The notes beneath the pieces are model-generated. The model worked only from the letters and a program-made list of their open reading frames with translations, did no database searches and was not told the origin of the DNA. This document shows positions 15,444-24,835 of a stretch of DNA of 64,000 nucleotides, piece by piece. Position 1 is the stretch's first letter. The number at the start of each line of letters is the position of its first letter. A program made the translations under genes and the position numbers. Source of the stretch: Ghiorsea bivora (lineage in GTDB: Bacteria > Pseudomonadota > Zetaproteobacteria > Mariprofundales > Mariprofundaceae). The DNA is taken from assembly GCF_000744415.1 (NCBI RefSeq), contig NZ_JQLW01000006.1, forward strand, positions 1 to 64,000. The letters run 5' to 3'.

Positions 15444-16145
15444 TTATTTATCCCCAATACTCTTTTGTGTATTCGCATCTGGCACATCAGCATCAGCTGT
15501 TGCATCGATATGACTCAGTTCCCCACGAATACGTATACTCAAATCTTTATCTAATAAATGGATGCCTTGCCCACTCAATGGCACAAGCTCGGCTTGCACA
15601 TCAAACAAGCCCTCTTCCAATGGCAATCGCACAGCAACAGTATCCACTTTGTTTAATGTGCTTAACCAAACCTCTGGACCTGAAAGTTTCACAATCGATG
15701 GGGTTACTACCACATGTTGTACTTCCCACCCTTGTGGCAAATCAAACGTAGGAACCACATCTAAAATACGTGTGACAATATGATCCACTTGTAATTGCAC
15801 ACTATCTGGCTGAATTTTTTCAACCTTTAATCCAACAGGTAAATCAATGGTTTCAACATCCAATGCCTGCTCAATCACACCAGGCATATTCAATGATGAT
15901 GCATCCACAGATACAAATAAGTTTTTGGTATCCAAAGCATTTAGTTGCGCCTGCAAACCAGAAATAGTCACACTTACCTGATCGGGTAAATCATTCACAA
16001 TCACCATATCAGCAGGCACATCACGTACTTGTAATGCAACATCCATGCGTACTGAACCCATACCTTGACCGTGAACCTGCACCCACAATACAACTGCAAT
16101 CAACACTGACCAAAATGGTAACCCCAATACACGAAGCATTCTCAT
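15444..16145 (-). CDS. YbbR-domain protein (CdaR-like)
   Basis: 233 residues. One N-terminal membrane anchor (VLGLPFWSVLIAVVLWVQVH) is followed by a periplasmic part with YbbR repeats, for example DQVSVTISGLQAQLNALDTK and VKLSGPEVWLSTLNKVDTV. In Firmicutes the equivalent protein, CdaR, binds and modulates the membrane diadenylate cyclase CdaA. Here it overlaps cdaA by 4 bp (ATGA) and precedes glmM, the same order as the Firmicute triad. Confidence 0.85.
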   Translation of the reverse strand: MRMLRVLGLPFWSVLIAVVLWVQVHGQGMGSVRMDVALQVRDVPADMVIVNDLPDQVSVTISGLQAQLNALDTKNLFVSVDASSLNMPGVIEQALDVETIDLPVGLKVEKIQPDSVQLQVDHIVTRILDVVPTFDLPQGWEVQHVVVTPSIVKLSGPEVWLSTLNKVDTVAVRLPLEEGLFDVQAELVPLSGQGIHLLDKDLSIRIRGELSHIDATADADVPDANTQKSIGDK

Positions 16146-16930
16146 GTTTTACTTTTCCCATTGGCTTTCATGGAAACCAATTTTTTCTTCAGCTTTAATT
16201 TTAATGTTTTGGCATCCAAAGCTTCGCCCAGCTCACCATTTTCAACCAAGTGTACATCACCGCGTTCTTCTGAAACAACCAAAACCAAAGCATCATTTTC
16301 TTCTGTCAAACCAATAGCTGCTCTATGCCGAGTACCTAAGTCGCCATCAACACTTTTCGACTTGGCTAGCGGTAATAATACTCGGGCGGATCTTATTTCG
16401 GGAAGATTTTCCTCATTTAAGGCAATCACCACAGCACCATCATGCAATGGTGTGGAGGGTGAGAATAGTGTTAATATCAACTCAGCATCTGCGCGTGAGT
16501 GCAACAAAACACCACTTTCATCCAAGTGTTTCAAGCCTGTTTCCCGTTCAAAAACAATCAAAGCTCCCCATCGCTTATTGATAAGTCTAGTCGTTGCTTT
16601 AACAACTGCAGCGATAAGCTCATCCTTAGGCGTGGCTGAAACCGCAAGCGGGTTCACAGCCACACGCATCAAACCTTTACGAATCTCAGCTTGAAAAAGA
16701 ACCACTAAAATCACAATAAAAACAGAGAAAACTTGATCAAATATCCACTCAACCGTCAGTAAACCGAAAGTACGCGCCACTTCATACAACACAAACATCA
16801 AGGCTAGCCCAATCAGCATTTTCTCAGCATGTGTGCCTCGAATTAAACGCAGCACATAATAGACCACAAACGCAACAAGCCCTATATCAATCAAATCGAG
16901 TAGGCTAACTTGCATATTACCAATCAACAT
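16142..16930 (-). CDS. cdaA: Membrane diadenylate cyclase CdaA
   Basis: 262 residues. Hydrophobic segments at about 9-30, 38-57 and 62-79 form the membrane part. The DAC domain holds the two catalytic motifs, DGAVV (164-168) and RHR (201-203, in TRHRAAIG). It makes c-di-AMP from two ATP. The messenger is well studied in Firmicutes, Actinobacteria and cyanobacteria and uncommon in proteobacteria. It overlaps folP by 7 bp and ybbR by 4 bp. No c-di-AMP phosphodiesterase is seen in the window. Confidence 0.93.
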   Translation of the reverse strand: MLIGNMQVSLLDLIDIGLVAFVVYYVLRLIRGTHAEKMLIGLALMFVLYEVARTFGLLTVEWIFDQVFSVFIVILVVLFQAEIRKGLMRVAVNPLAVSATPKDELIAAVVKATTRLINKRWGALIVFERETGLKHLDESGVLLHSRADAELILTLFSPSTPLHDGAVVIALNEENLPEIRSARVLLPLAKSKSVDGDLGTRHRAAIGLTEENDALVLVVSEERGDVHLVENGELGEALDAKTLKLKLKKKLVSMKANGKSKT

Positions 16931-17757
16931 ACGCTAAGCTGCCTATAATCAGCTAGTTTCGCTGCCACCATCATGGGATGGTGAAGTGTGCAATCATGGA
17001 CTCGAACCATATCCACACCATTAAACACCCCAATTGCCGAAGCAACAGCTGTTTCCACTTCACGGTGATGAATATCTGAACCCGTAATTTTCCCTAAGAA
17101 AGACTTGCGAGATGCACCCAACAACACAGGCAAAGCAAACTTTCGTTTTATTTGGTCTATATTGGCAATCAAAGTTAAATTATCTTCAAGATTTTTACCA
17201 AAACCTATGCCAGGATCAAGAATAATTGATGTTCTCTTAATCCCTGCCGCTAAACAGGCATCGATACGACGTTCAAAAAACTGTATCACTTCAGCAAGCA
17301 CATTCACATACTTCGGCGCTTGTTGCATGGTTTCTGGTGTGCCTTGCATATGCATTAAACATACATCGACACCTGACTTTGCCACGACAGCCAAACTATC
17401 GCGATCAAACGTCAATGCGCTCACATCATTCACTAAACTGGCACCTGCCTCAATCGCCTGCCGCATCACCTCAGCTTTCATGGTATCAATAGAGATCACG
17501 ATATCATTAGGCAATGCCTGAATCACAGGAATCACACGGGCAAGTTCTTCCTCAAGGCTGACAGGCTCAGCATTAGGGCGCGTTGATTCACCACCAACAT
17601 CAATAATATCCGCACCTTGTGAAAGCATGACTTCAGTTTTACACACAAGCTCGGATACACTCAGGCCTGCACCATCAGAAAAAGAATCTGGTGTGCAATT
17701 GAGCACCCCCATCAGCCACGTAGGCTGCCCTTTTTTACGATGCCAACGCGCCGTCAA
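16924..17757 (-). CDS. folP: Dihydropteroate synthase
   Basis: 277 residues. MGVLNCTPDSFSDGA, DVGGESTRP and the later ILDPGIGFGKN and LLGASRKSFLG are the pterin- and pABA-binding loops. Joins pABA to the pterin diphosphate in folate synthesis. The start is uncertain: the frame opens with TTG at 17757 just after the ftsH stop, and the first ATG (17712) lies inside the conserved core, so TTG is the better choice. Confidence 0.95.
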   Translation of the reverse strand: MTARWHRKKGQPTWLMGVLNCTPDSFSDGAGLSVSELVCKTEVMLSQGADIIDVGGESTRPNAEPVSLEEELARVIPVIQALPNDIVISIDTMKAEVMRQAIEAGASLVNDVSALTFDRDSLAVVAKSGVDVCLMHMQGTPETMQQAPKYVNVLAEVIQFFERRIDACLAAGIKRTSIILDPGIGFGKNLEDNLTLIANIDQIKRKFALPVLLGASRKSFLGKITGSDIHHREVETAVASAIGVFNGVDMVRVHDCTLHHPMMVAAKLADYRQLSVC

Positions 17758-17759
17758 GC

Positions 17760-19688
17760 TTAACTCTCTTGACCTGTCTCTTTCCCATCTTTGGGTTCAT
17801 GTTTTTCTTCACCAGCATCCATGGCGATATCTTCTTCGCCCGTATCATCATTGTTACTGGAAAAAGTACTTTGATCCACAGGACGTTGAAGTTTTTCACC
17901 ACGCAATAAAGCAGACACTTCTTTACCCGACAATGTTTCATACTCCAGCAATGCTTGAGCAATAATTTCCAACTCATCACGGTGGTCTGTTAAAATTTTA
18001 CGCGCTTTTTCTTCGGCTATATCAACAAAAGCTCGAATTTCTTCATCAATAATCAGCGCTGTTGCATCAGACACATGTTTATTTTGTGTCACTGAACGAC
18101 CCAAAAATACCTCTTCTTCATTTTCAGAAAAACGCAAACGTCCCAAACGTTCACTAAAGCCATACTCTGTCACCATAGCTCTAGCAATTTTTGTAGCTTG
18201 CTGAATATCATGACCTGCACCTGTGGTAATGTTTTCAGGACCAAATACCAATTCTTCAGCCATGCGTCCACCAAACAAAGATGCCAAACGTGACTCCAAC
18301 TCAATACGCGACTGACTTAAACGATCGCGTTCTGGCAAGTTCATGGTCACACCCAAAGCACGACCACGCGGAATAATCGTCACCTTATGCAAAGGATCAT
18401 GTTTAGGGCTGTGAATACCAACAAGCGCATGACCTGCTTCATGGTAAGCCGTTAATGCTTTTTCCTCATCGGTCATTGCCATGGATTTACGCTCAGCACC
18501 CATCATGACTTTATCTTTGGACTCTTCAAAATCTTGATTGGTCACTTTATCACGATTGTATCGTGCAGCACTTAATGCAGCTTCATTCACCAAGTTTGCC
18601 AAGTCCGCGCCTGAGAACCCAGGTGTACCCCGTGCCAAAGCTTGTACATCCACATCCGATGATAAAGGCACTTTTTTCATGTGTACTTTAAGAATCTGTA
18701 CACGACCTGCCATATCAGGATTACCAACAACCACTTGACGGTCAAAACGGCCCGGACGAAGTAATGCAGGGTCAAGCACATCTGGGCGGTTGGTGGCAGC
18801 CACCAAAATCACACCTTCATTGGCCTCAAAGCCATCCATCTCCACCAACAATTGGTTCAATGTTTGTTCGCGTTCATCATTACCACCGCCAATGCCTGCA
18901 CCGCGGTGTCTACCCATAGCATCAATCTCATCAACAAAAATAATGCATGGTGCATGTTTTTTAGCTTGTTCAAACATATCACGCACGCGTGATGCACCTA
19001 CACCTACGAACATTTCCACAAAATCTGAGCCTGAAATAGAATAAAATGGAACCTCAGCTTCACCAGCAATCGCACGACCCAACAACGTTTTACCTGTGCC
19101 CGGAGGTCCTACAAGCAGGATACCTTTAGGAATTTTACCACCCAATCGGGTGAATTTGGTCGGGTCGCGTAAAAACTCAATGACTTCAGTGACTTCTTGT
19201 TTGGCTTCATCACAACCCGCTACATCTTCAAATGTTACACGGTCTTTATGTTCGGTAAGCAACTTGGCTTTAGATTTACCAAAACCCATGGCTCCACCTT
19301 TGCCACCACCTTGCATTTGACGCATAAAGAAAATCCATACACCAATCAATAACAACATAGGGAACCATGAAATCAAAATGGTTAAGAACATAGATTCTTC
19401 ACGATGCGATGCTTTCACTTCAACTTTATTATCAATCAAACGTTGCACCAAGCTAGGGTCATCGGGCAACTCAAGTTCGAATCGTGTAACATTACCAGAC
19501 ATGTCGCGGTAATGACCCACTGCTTTTTTATCTTGGATGGTAACATCATCCACAAGCCCTTGGTCTACTTTTTCAATAAACGCGGTATAACTTAGCGGCT
19601 GTGTTTTGCCCATTGGCGCACTGAACATATTAAAAATGCTCATCATTGTCATACCAATTACAATCCATAAAAGTAGGTTTTTATTCAT
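17760..19688 (-). CDS. ftsH: ATP-dependent zinc metalloprotease FtsH
   Basis: 642 residues. Two membrane segments (about 5-22 and 101-121) flank a periplasmic region. The AAA domain has Walker A GPPGTGKT (194-201), Walker [12 protein letters not shown] and the second region of homology ([19 protein letters not shown]). The protease has HEAGH. The C-terminus is long and acidic ([14 protein letters not shown]). It degrades membrane proteins and, in enterobacteria, LpxC. Downstream of tilS with a 15-bp gap, the tilS-ftsH order seen in several bacteria. Confidence 0.97.
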   Translation of the reverse strand: MNKNLLLWIVIGMTMMSIFNMFSAPMGKTQPLSYTAFIEKVDQGLVDDVTIQDKKAVGHYRDMSGNVTRFELELPDDPSLVQRLIDNKVEVKASHREESMFLTILISWFPMLLLIGVWIFFMRQMQGGGKGGAMGFGKSKAKLLTEHKDRVTFEDVAGCDEAKQEVTEVIEFLRDPTKFTRLGGKIPKGILLVGPPGTGKTLLGRAIAGEAEVPFYSISGSDFVEMFVGVGASRVRDMFEQAKKHAPCIIFVDEIDAMGRHRGAGIGGGNDEREQTLNQLLVEMDGFEANEGVILVAATNRPDVLDPALLRPGRFDRQVVVGNPDMAGRVQILKVHMKKVPLSSDVDVQALARGTPGFSGADLANLVNEAALSAARYNRDKVTNQDFEESKDKVMMGAERKSMAMTDEEKALTAYHEAGHALVGIHSPKHDPLHKVTIIPRGRALGVTMNLPERDRLSQSRIELESRLASLFGGRMAEELVFGPENITTGAGHDIQQATKIARAMVTEYGFSERLGRLRFSENEEEVFLGRSVTQNKHVSDATALIIDEEIRAFVDIAEEKARKILTDHRDELEIIAQALLEYETLSGKEVSALLRGEKLQRPVDQSTFSSNNDDTGEEDIAMDAGEEKHEPKDGKETGQES

Positions 19689-19703
19689 ATTTTATCACTA
19701 TCC

Positions 19704-20684
19704 TTATGTTTCACTATTCATACATCTTTTGCGCAAACTCACCTTTCCTTGGCAAAGTTGCAAGTCTTGTTCATGCCGATACAAACAACATCCTGACAGA
19801 TTCAGCCAACCATGACCACCCTGTTCACGCCATGTCTCAATGGCATGAATATGTCTTCGCCCCAACACACTTCCATCAACAAACAACATACCAACCATTT
19901 TTTGCAACAAATAAACACGCACTGGTAACAACTGCCCACACCAATCTTCCCAATTCATCGCACATACTACGATAGAATCTTGCTGCCATCGTTGCAAAGT
20001 CACAGCTTGCGCAAGCCCTTCTATCTCTGTTTGTATACGTTCAGCTTGTTTCTGCCAACGTAAAAACAACGCACTGGGTTCAATCTGGCGTGCTTTCATT
20101 GCTGGAAACAACTTATGCCTTATTTTATTTCGCCAAATGGTAACATCTTGATTGCTTACATCTTCGTGCCACTCTATTTGGCGGCAGATTAAGAATTGCT
20201 TAAGCCGTTCTTTACGCACAGTTAACAGTGGTCGCCAAAGTGTTACACACTGTTGCTGCCTAACATTCTTCATACCTTGGCAACCGGCAACCCCAGCACC
20301 TTGTAACAAACGCATACACACCGTCTCTGCTTGGTCTTCAGCATGATGCCCCAACACAATATGTTTACACCCTGTTTCTTTTGCCAATGCCGCAAAGGCT
20401 TGATAACGATGTTTCCGCGCTTCAGCCTCAATATTGCTTTTAGCCTTATGTGTATGCCTTAAATGAAAGCTTAAGCCCCAAAATTTAGCCTGCTGTGCTA
20501 ACGCCTCGGCGATCAATCCAGACTGCTTACTCCATCCATGGTCGACATGCCACAATTGAACATCAAAACCTGCATCCTGCAATAACAAAACAAGCGCCGT
20601 AGAGTCCAAACCTCCAGACCATGCCACAGCAACTTGTTTAGGCATGGTGCCCAATAATGGTAAATCAAATGGCATTGTAGTCAC
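19704..20684 (-). CDS. tilS: tRNA(Ile)-lysidine synthase
   Basis: 326 residues. The PP-loop AWSGGLDSTAL and HIVLGHHAEDQAET are the ATP- and substrate-binding signatures. It changes C34 of the CAU-anticodon isoleucine tRNA to lysidine, an essential step. The C-terminal part is shorter than in E. coli TilS (432 residues). The frame opens with GTG at 20684; an ATG three codons later (20675) is also possible and neither has a clear ribosome-binding site. The MITE at 20710 lies just upstream. Confidence 0.92.
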   Translation of the reverse strand: MTTMPFDLPLLGTMPKQVAVAWSGGLDSTALVLLLQDAGFDVQLWHVDHGWSKQSGLIAEALAQQAKFWGLSFHLRHTHKAKSNIEAEARKHRYQAFAALAKETGCKHIVLGHHAEDQAETVCMRLLQGAGVAGCQGMKNVRQQQCVTLWRPLLTVRKERLKQFLICRQIEWHEDVSNQDVTIWRNKIRHKLFPAMKARQIEPSALFLRWQKQAERIQTEIEGLAQAVTLQRWQQDSIVVCAMNWEDWCGQLLPVRVYLLQKMVGMLFVDGSVLGRRHIHAIETWREQGGHGWLNLSGCCLYRHEQDLQLCQGKVSLRKRCMNSET

Positions 20685-20709
20685 GCTTAATAAAACACTG
20701 TCGTTTTAG

Positions 20710-20869
20710 GGAAGTTCTGAATAAACATGGATGAAGTAGCTTGTGATTCAGCGTATTCAAAATCTAGGCGTGAGTTACCTGAAATAGCCAAGCTATTGCG
20801 CAAACTCACAACACAGCGTTTGAATGCTCTGGACACAAAATACAGTTTCATGGTTTATTCAGAACTTCC
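20710..20869. mobile_element. MITE, 160 bp, TTAG target duplication
   Basis: Flanked by TTAG direct repeats (20706-20709 and 20870-20873). The left end is GGAAGTTCTGAATAAACATG and the right end, read inward, is GGAAGTTCTGAATAAACCATG without its final base here: about 20 bp of near-perfect terminal inverted repeat. No coding sequence inside. Ends and YTAR target match the IS5 subgroup. It fills the whole gap between tilS and the 714-residue gene and separates the tilS start from its own upstream DNA. Confidence 0.85.
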
Positions 20870-20873
20870 TTAG

Positions 20874-23018
20874 TTACTTCCAACGAGGTAAACCATCATT
20901 ATAAATACGTTTACCCACTACACTTGTCATATCAATCAACTCATACAAATCGGTATCCACACCAGCCAATGCTGGGCGACCAGCTCGAATAAACAAATAC
21001 ACCTCATCATCCTGACGTGAGCGAATACATACCACCTTCAAACCTTCTGGCGGCAAGCGAAACTCAGGTAATACAGATTGTGCAGCTTTTGATGTTGGTC
21101 GAAACTCTTTAACCACCGCTTTATTTTGCATGGATGCACAAAGCTCTGTTAACGCCTGAGATGTCAGGGCAAAACCATTATTGTACAAAACATATTCTGA
21201 ATGACCTGTACCACTCTCTAAACTATCTACACGCACCCCACCCAATGGGCTTTTACGCATTTTTTGGTCACGGTAAGAAATCAATCGACCCACACCAACA
21301 TCACGTACCACGCCAGCATCTGCTTGTGAGACAGCCAGACTAAATGCCAAGGTATGTTTTCCCAACTTCGGATGTTCAAAAGTCGCAAAGTCCCAATCTC
21401 CCATCAATGCCGCACACATAGATACTGCGGGCATGCTGGCTGCTGCACCTTCTTCAGTAGCTTCTTCAAACCATAACCTCAATTGGACACGCAACTCTTT
21501 TCCTACATCAACCAACCCCTTCACGCTACCTCGAAGCAAACATCCTGATGCTGAAATTTGATCAATATACACATGTTCGTGCTGACTCACCAAATCCATC
21601 ACATTGGGCATAAAATATTTGCTCAAAAACTCCATACGGTTTTTCACGGTAATAGTCATACCTGCAAGGTAATCCGACCACTCTACACGCAAACAACCCT
21701 GTTTATTTGCCAGCGATGTACCGCCATGCAAAGACTTATTAGCATCAGGCTGAAAATAAACAATATCACCATCCATATAAGCCTTTTCAATCAAAGCATT
21801 AGCTTCTTTACCTTTTTTACCCGCCGTAATGTCCGCAGTTTTATCCATCCATAATGATTCTTGTTCTCGTCTGGTGACTTCTACTTTGACATCTTCTTCA
21901 AACACACGAAAAGCATTCAATACAACATCTTCATGTAACCAAGGTGAAGCTGCATTTTTCGCAGCTTTACCACCCTCTCTTACCGCCAATAGCCAACTTG
22001 CGACTGGGTGTTCTTTCTGCGCAGATGCAAGCAGTTTCACCACAGCATCAGGTAATTTTTCAGGGCGCGCTAACAATAAGTCCAGCTTTTTAGCATCCAA
22101 GACCCATTGCATCCACACACCTTGTTTGGTTTTTTGTGCCAATGTCCACAGTGCCAAACGTGCCCAGCTGCGTTTCACCATATGTTCGCCCATGCGATCT
22201 TGTGCCAGTAAAGGCAAAATACCGGCTTCATTTTTTGCGCCAACTTTAAGCCTAATCTCACGCATACGCGGCAACAAGTCTGGCTCTAAACCATAAGCTT
22301 TAATCATGATTCGTGAGTCTGCCAACAAATTAGCATCGGGCTGCTGATAAAAGAACGCCATGGGTGTTGCGGGAATAATCATGGTTTCATAGGTAGCAAT
22401 ACGTGTCATTTCCACGGCACCACCCACAAATTTTTTCAAAAATAAACGCAGTGCCCAATCATATAAACCACCCAACACCGACACCATGACATGGTCGTTA
22501 TGTTCCGCGTGTTCATTGGGTAAACGTCCAATCGCATCACGAATCAACCGCAATACCAACACATTCACTGCGGGCACCCAAGGTGCTGTATCCTCTTGAT
22601 CTTGTCGCCAAGATTGTGTCCACATATCTTGCCAAACTTTAAAAAGAGCCAGTCCCCCATTTTCATCTGCGCACCAATGATGCAGCAATGTTTGCGGAAA
22701 ATGGGGATACAATGATTGCAAATGTTTCATCATTTCGCGGGCAACAGGGTTCATTTTAGGTAGCTGGTGCGCCGACACCCGCTGCTTATTTATCATGTAT
22801 TTTACAGAATAATCATACAACCGTTTCACCGCATTATTAAACACCGAAGATATTTGCGAGTGCATCACATATGGCACATATTCACGTGCATCTTCACCCG
22901 GTACATACAACGGCAAACGTCGTGCATCCACACGACAACGTTTTGCAGCACTCTCACCTTGCTGCAAGATGGGGCGATACCAACTCCAACGATAATCAAA
23001 ATATTCAGGTGAAAGCAT
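20874..23018 (-). CDS. Large soluble protein of unknown function
   Basis: 714 residues, no signal peptide or membrane segment, many tryptophans. I recognise no family. The first 330 residues look helical (FNNAVKRLYDYSVKYMINKQ). Around residues 485-525 the segment YIDQISASGCLLRG followed by GKELRVQLRL vaguely resembles the second half of a PilZ domain, with Q instead of D/N in the SxxG motif. Strong GGAG ribosome-binding site at 23018. The only structured DNA at its 3' end is the MITE. Confidence 0.75.
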   Translation of the reverse strand: MLSPEYFDYRWSWYRPILQQGESAAKRCRVDARRLPLYVPGEDAREYVPYVMHSQISSVFNNAVKRLYDYSVKYMINKQRVSAHQLPKMNPVAREMMKHLQSLYPHFPQTLLHHWCADENGGLALFKVWQDMWTQSWRQDQEDTAPWVPAVNVLVLRLIRDAIGRLPNEHAEHNDHVMVSVLGGLYDWALRLFLKKFVGGAVEMTRIATYETMIIPATPMAFFYQQPDANLLADSRIMIKAYGLEPDLLPRMREIRLKVGAKNEAGILPLLAQDRMGEHMVKRSWARLALWTLAQKTKQGVWMQWVLDAKKLDLLLARPEKLPDAVVKLLASAQKEHPVASWLLAVREGGKAAKNAASPWLHEDVVLNAFRVFEEDVKVEVTRREQESLWMDKTADITAGKKGKEANALIEKAYMDGDIVYFQPDANKSLHGGTSLANKQGCLRVEWSDYLAGMTITVKNRMEFLSKYFMPNVMDLVSQHEHVYIDQISASGCLLRGSVKGLVDVGKELRVQLRLWFEEATEEGAAASMPAVSMCAALMGDWDFATFEHPKLGKHTLAFSLAVSQADAGVVRDVGVGRLISYRDQKMRKSPLGGVRVDSLESGTGHSEYVLYNNGFALTSQALTELCASMQNKAVVKEFRPTSKAAQSVLPEFRLPPEGLKVVCIRSRQDDEVYLFIRAGRPALAGVDTDLYELIDMTSVVGKRIYNDGLPRWK

Positions 23019-23162
23019 TATTTCCCGCTCCTTTCAAACTTAACCACTTGACCCTAACACATACAACATTGGTTCATTGCCCATTCACAGGTAGAGTGCG
23101 CCCCTAAGTTAAGGTAAAAAGCATGCAAAATGCAACATTTACAACAACCACAGGAAAAAACG

Positions 23163-23984
23163 ATGAAACTTTTTATCACGCTATCTCTATCTTTTATAGC
23201 ACAAATGATGCTAATCACAAGCACAAATGCTGCCAATTTACCGACAAAACCCAAAAGTATTATCGTCACCTTACCTCCACTTTCAGGTTTAACCACCATG
23301 CTACTGCCTGAAGTAAAAAACCAATGTTTACTGTCTGCTGGTGCTGACCCACACCATTTTCAACCCTCGCCCAAACAAGTGGATCTCATCAACCAAGGGC
23401 ATTTATTGATTCGTGCATCACACGATGATCAAGGCTGGCCTATTCAAACCCAGCCTGAACACACCTTGGATTTATCACCCACACAAAACCATGCTTGGCT
23501 ACAGTTTTCCCAAGTTAAGCACATGCTTCCTATCCTTGCCCAAGCATTGATAAACAACTTTCCACAATACCAACAACAAATTCAAACGCGTTTAAAACAA
23601 AAGCTCAAAGACATAACGCAACTCGAAACAACTTGGGACAAACAATTACAAGTGTTAAAAAAACATGGTGTTTTTATGCAGCACCCTGCATGGCAAGGTT
23701 TGTTTGATAACAAGAACATTCCCGTTTGGGCGGTATTAGAATCTGAACAACATGGGCATGAACAAGGCCCAAGACATTTAGAAGAAGCGCTTTATACATT
23801 AAAAAAACATCCTTCAGCCATATTGATTGGTAGTACCCGTCACAGCAACCGCAGTTTGGAATGGTTAAGCAGACATCATACCCCCAAAAAGGAAATTATT
23901 CTACTCGATGAGTTGGGCACATGCAATCAAGCATGGGATGTACTCATGCGACACAATTTGGATGTTTTAGCAGGTAAACTGTGA
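23163..23984 (+). CDS. znuA: Zinc/manganese ABC transporter, substrate-binding protein (ZnuA/TroA type)
   Basis: 273 residues from the ATG at 23163. Signal peptide LFITLSLSFIAQMMLITSTNA. The cluster-9 binding-protein fold shows the metal ligand loop SAGADPHHFQPSPKQVDLI, a long backbone helix and the second ligand region MQHPAWQGLF. The His-rich loop of true ZnuA is missing, so the metal (Zn or Mn) is not certain. It ends in a 4-bp overlap with the ATPase gene. Confidence 0.82.
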   Translation: MKLFITLSLSFIAQMMLITSTNAANLPTKPKSIIVTLPPLSGLTTMLLPEVKNQCLLSAGADPHHFQPSPKQVDLINQGHLLIRASHDDQGWPIQTQPEHTLDLSPTQNHAWLQFSQVKHMLPILAQALINNFPQYQQQIQTRLKQKLKDITQLETTWDKQLQVLKKHGVFMQHPAWQGLFDNKNIPVWAVLESEQHGHEQGPRHLEEALYTLKKHPSAILIGSTRHSNRSLEWLSRHHTPKKEIILLDELGTCNQAWDVLMRHNLDVLAGKL

Positions 23985-24835
23985 GCACACCCATCATTAG
24001 TTTATCCCATGTCCGCTTTGGCCCTGCCAAGAAACCCATTTTAGACAATCTATCCTTGGAAGTACCAGCAGGTCATTTCATGGGCATTATTGGCCCCAAT
24101 GGCGCAGGTAAAAGTACGCTTTTAACCATCATCGCAGGGCTAACCAAACCTGATGCAGGACATATCGACTTATTTGGACGCTGTTTAAACAGTAAAACCC
24201 GCATATCTTTGCAAGAAAACATTGGTTACTTGCATCAAAAACATGCCAATCAACCCGATATACCCATGCGTGTATATGATGTGGTTGCTATGGGGCTGAC
24301 CAGCTTTAACCAATCACTTTGGCATGGTTTATTCGCAGATAAACAAGCTGAAAAAGATGCTATTCATCATGCCCTCACCTTGGTTGAAATGGATAACCAT
24401 ATACATACTGATTTCAGAAACTTATCAGGTGGACAACAGCAGCGTGTTCGTTTGGCAAGAGCCTTGGTTCGTCAACCCAAACTGTTACTTTTAGATGAAC
24501 CTTCTGCCGCTTTAGACAGCCCGCGCCAAGAAAAACTCTACAAACTGCTACGCAAACTATGCGATGAAAACAATATGACCGTATTGATGGTTGAACATGA
24601 TGTTGCAGCCATTACATCCTACGTGGATTCGGTTGCCTGCTTAAATAAACAAATGCATCACCACGCCAAAAAAGGCGAAACCATCCCTGATGAGGTATGG
24701 CGTGAAATGTATGGTGAACATGTGAATATTGTTGCCCATGATGCAAGCTGTATTGGTTGCGTGCCCTCACCCCAGAATCATTCGCAGAAGCAGTCGTCAC
24801 CAGAACAACATCACCACGAGTTTCATCATGATTGA
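23981..24835 (+). CDS. znuC: Zinc/manganese ABC transporter, ATPase (ZnuC type) with a His-rich tail
   Basis: 284 residues. GTG start at 23981 overlapping the znuA stop. Walker A GPNGAGKST, Q-loop region, signature LSGGQQQRVR, Walker B LLLLDEPSAAL and H-loop MVEHD are intact. The last 40 residues are unusual: SCIGCVPSP and then EQHHHEFHHD, giving two cysteines and six histidines that could bind metal. The gene overlaps the permease gene by 8 bp. Confidence 0.9.
   Translation: MSTPIISLSHVRFGPAKKPILDNLSLEVPAGHFMGIIGPNGAGKSTLLTIIAGLTKPDAGHIDLFGRCLNSKTRISLQENIGYLHQKHANQPDIPMRVYDVVAMGLTSFNQSLWHGLFADKQAEKDAIHHALTLVEMDNHIHTDFRNLSGGQQQRVRLARALVRQPKLLLLDEPSAALDSPRQEKLYKLLRKLCDENNMTVLMVEHDVAAITSYVDSVACLNKQMHHHAKKGETIPDEVWREMYGEHVNIVAHDASCIGCVPSPQNHSQKQSSPEQHHHEFHHD

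Noticed and set aside
16161-16694. 177-codon plus-strand frame
   Set aside because: Antisense to cdaA, whose catalytic motifs are unmistakable; low-complexity Ser/Thr-rich translation typical of shadow frames.
23128-23140. AAATG-CAA-CATTT inverted repeat upstream of znuA as a Zur operator
   Set aside because: Only 5-bp arms in AT-rich DNA, and it does not match the usual Zur consensus well enough.
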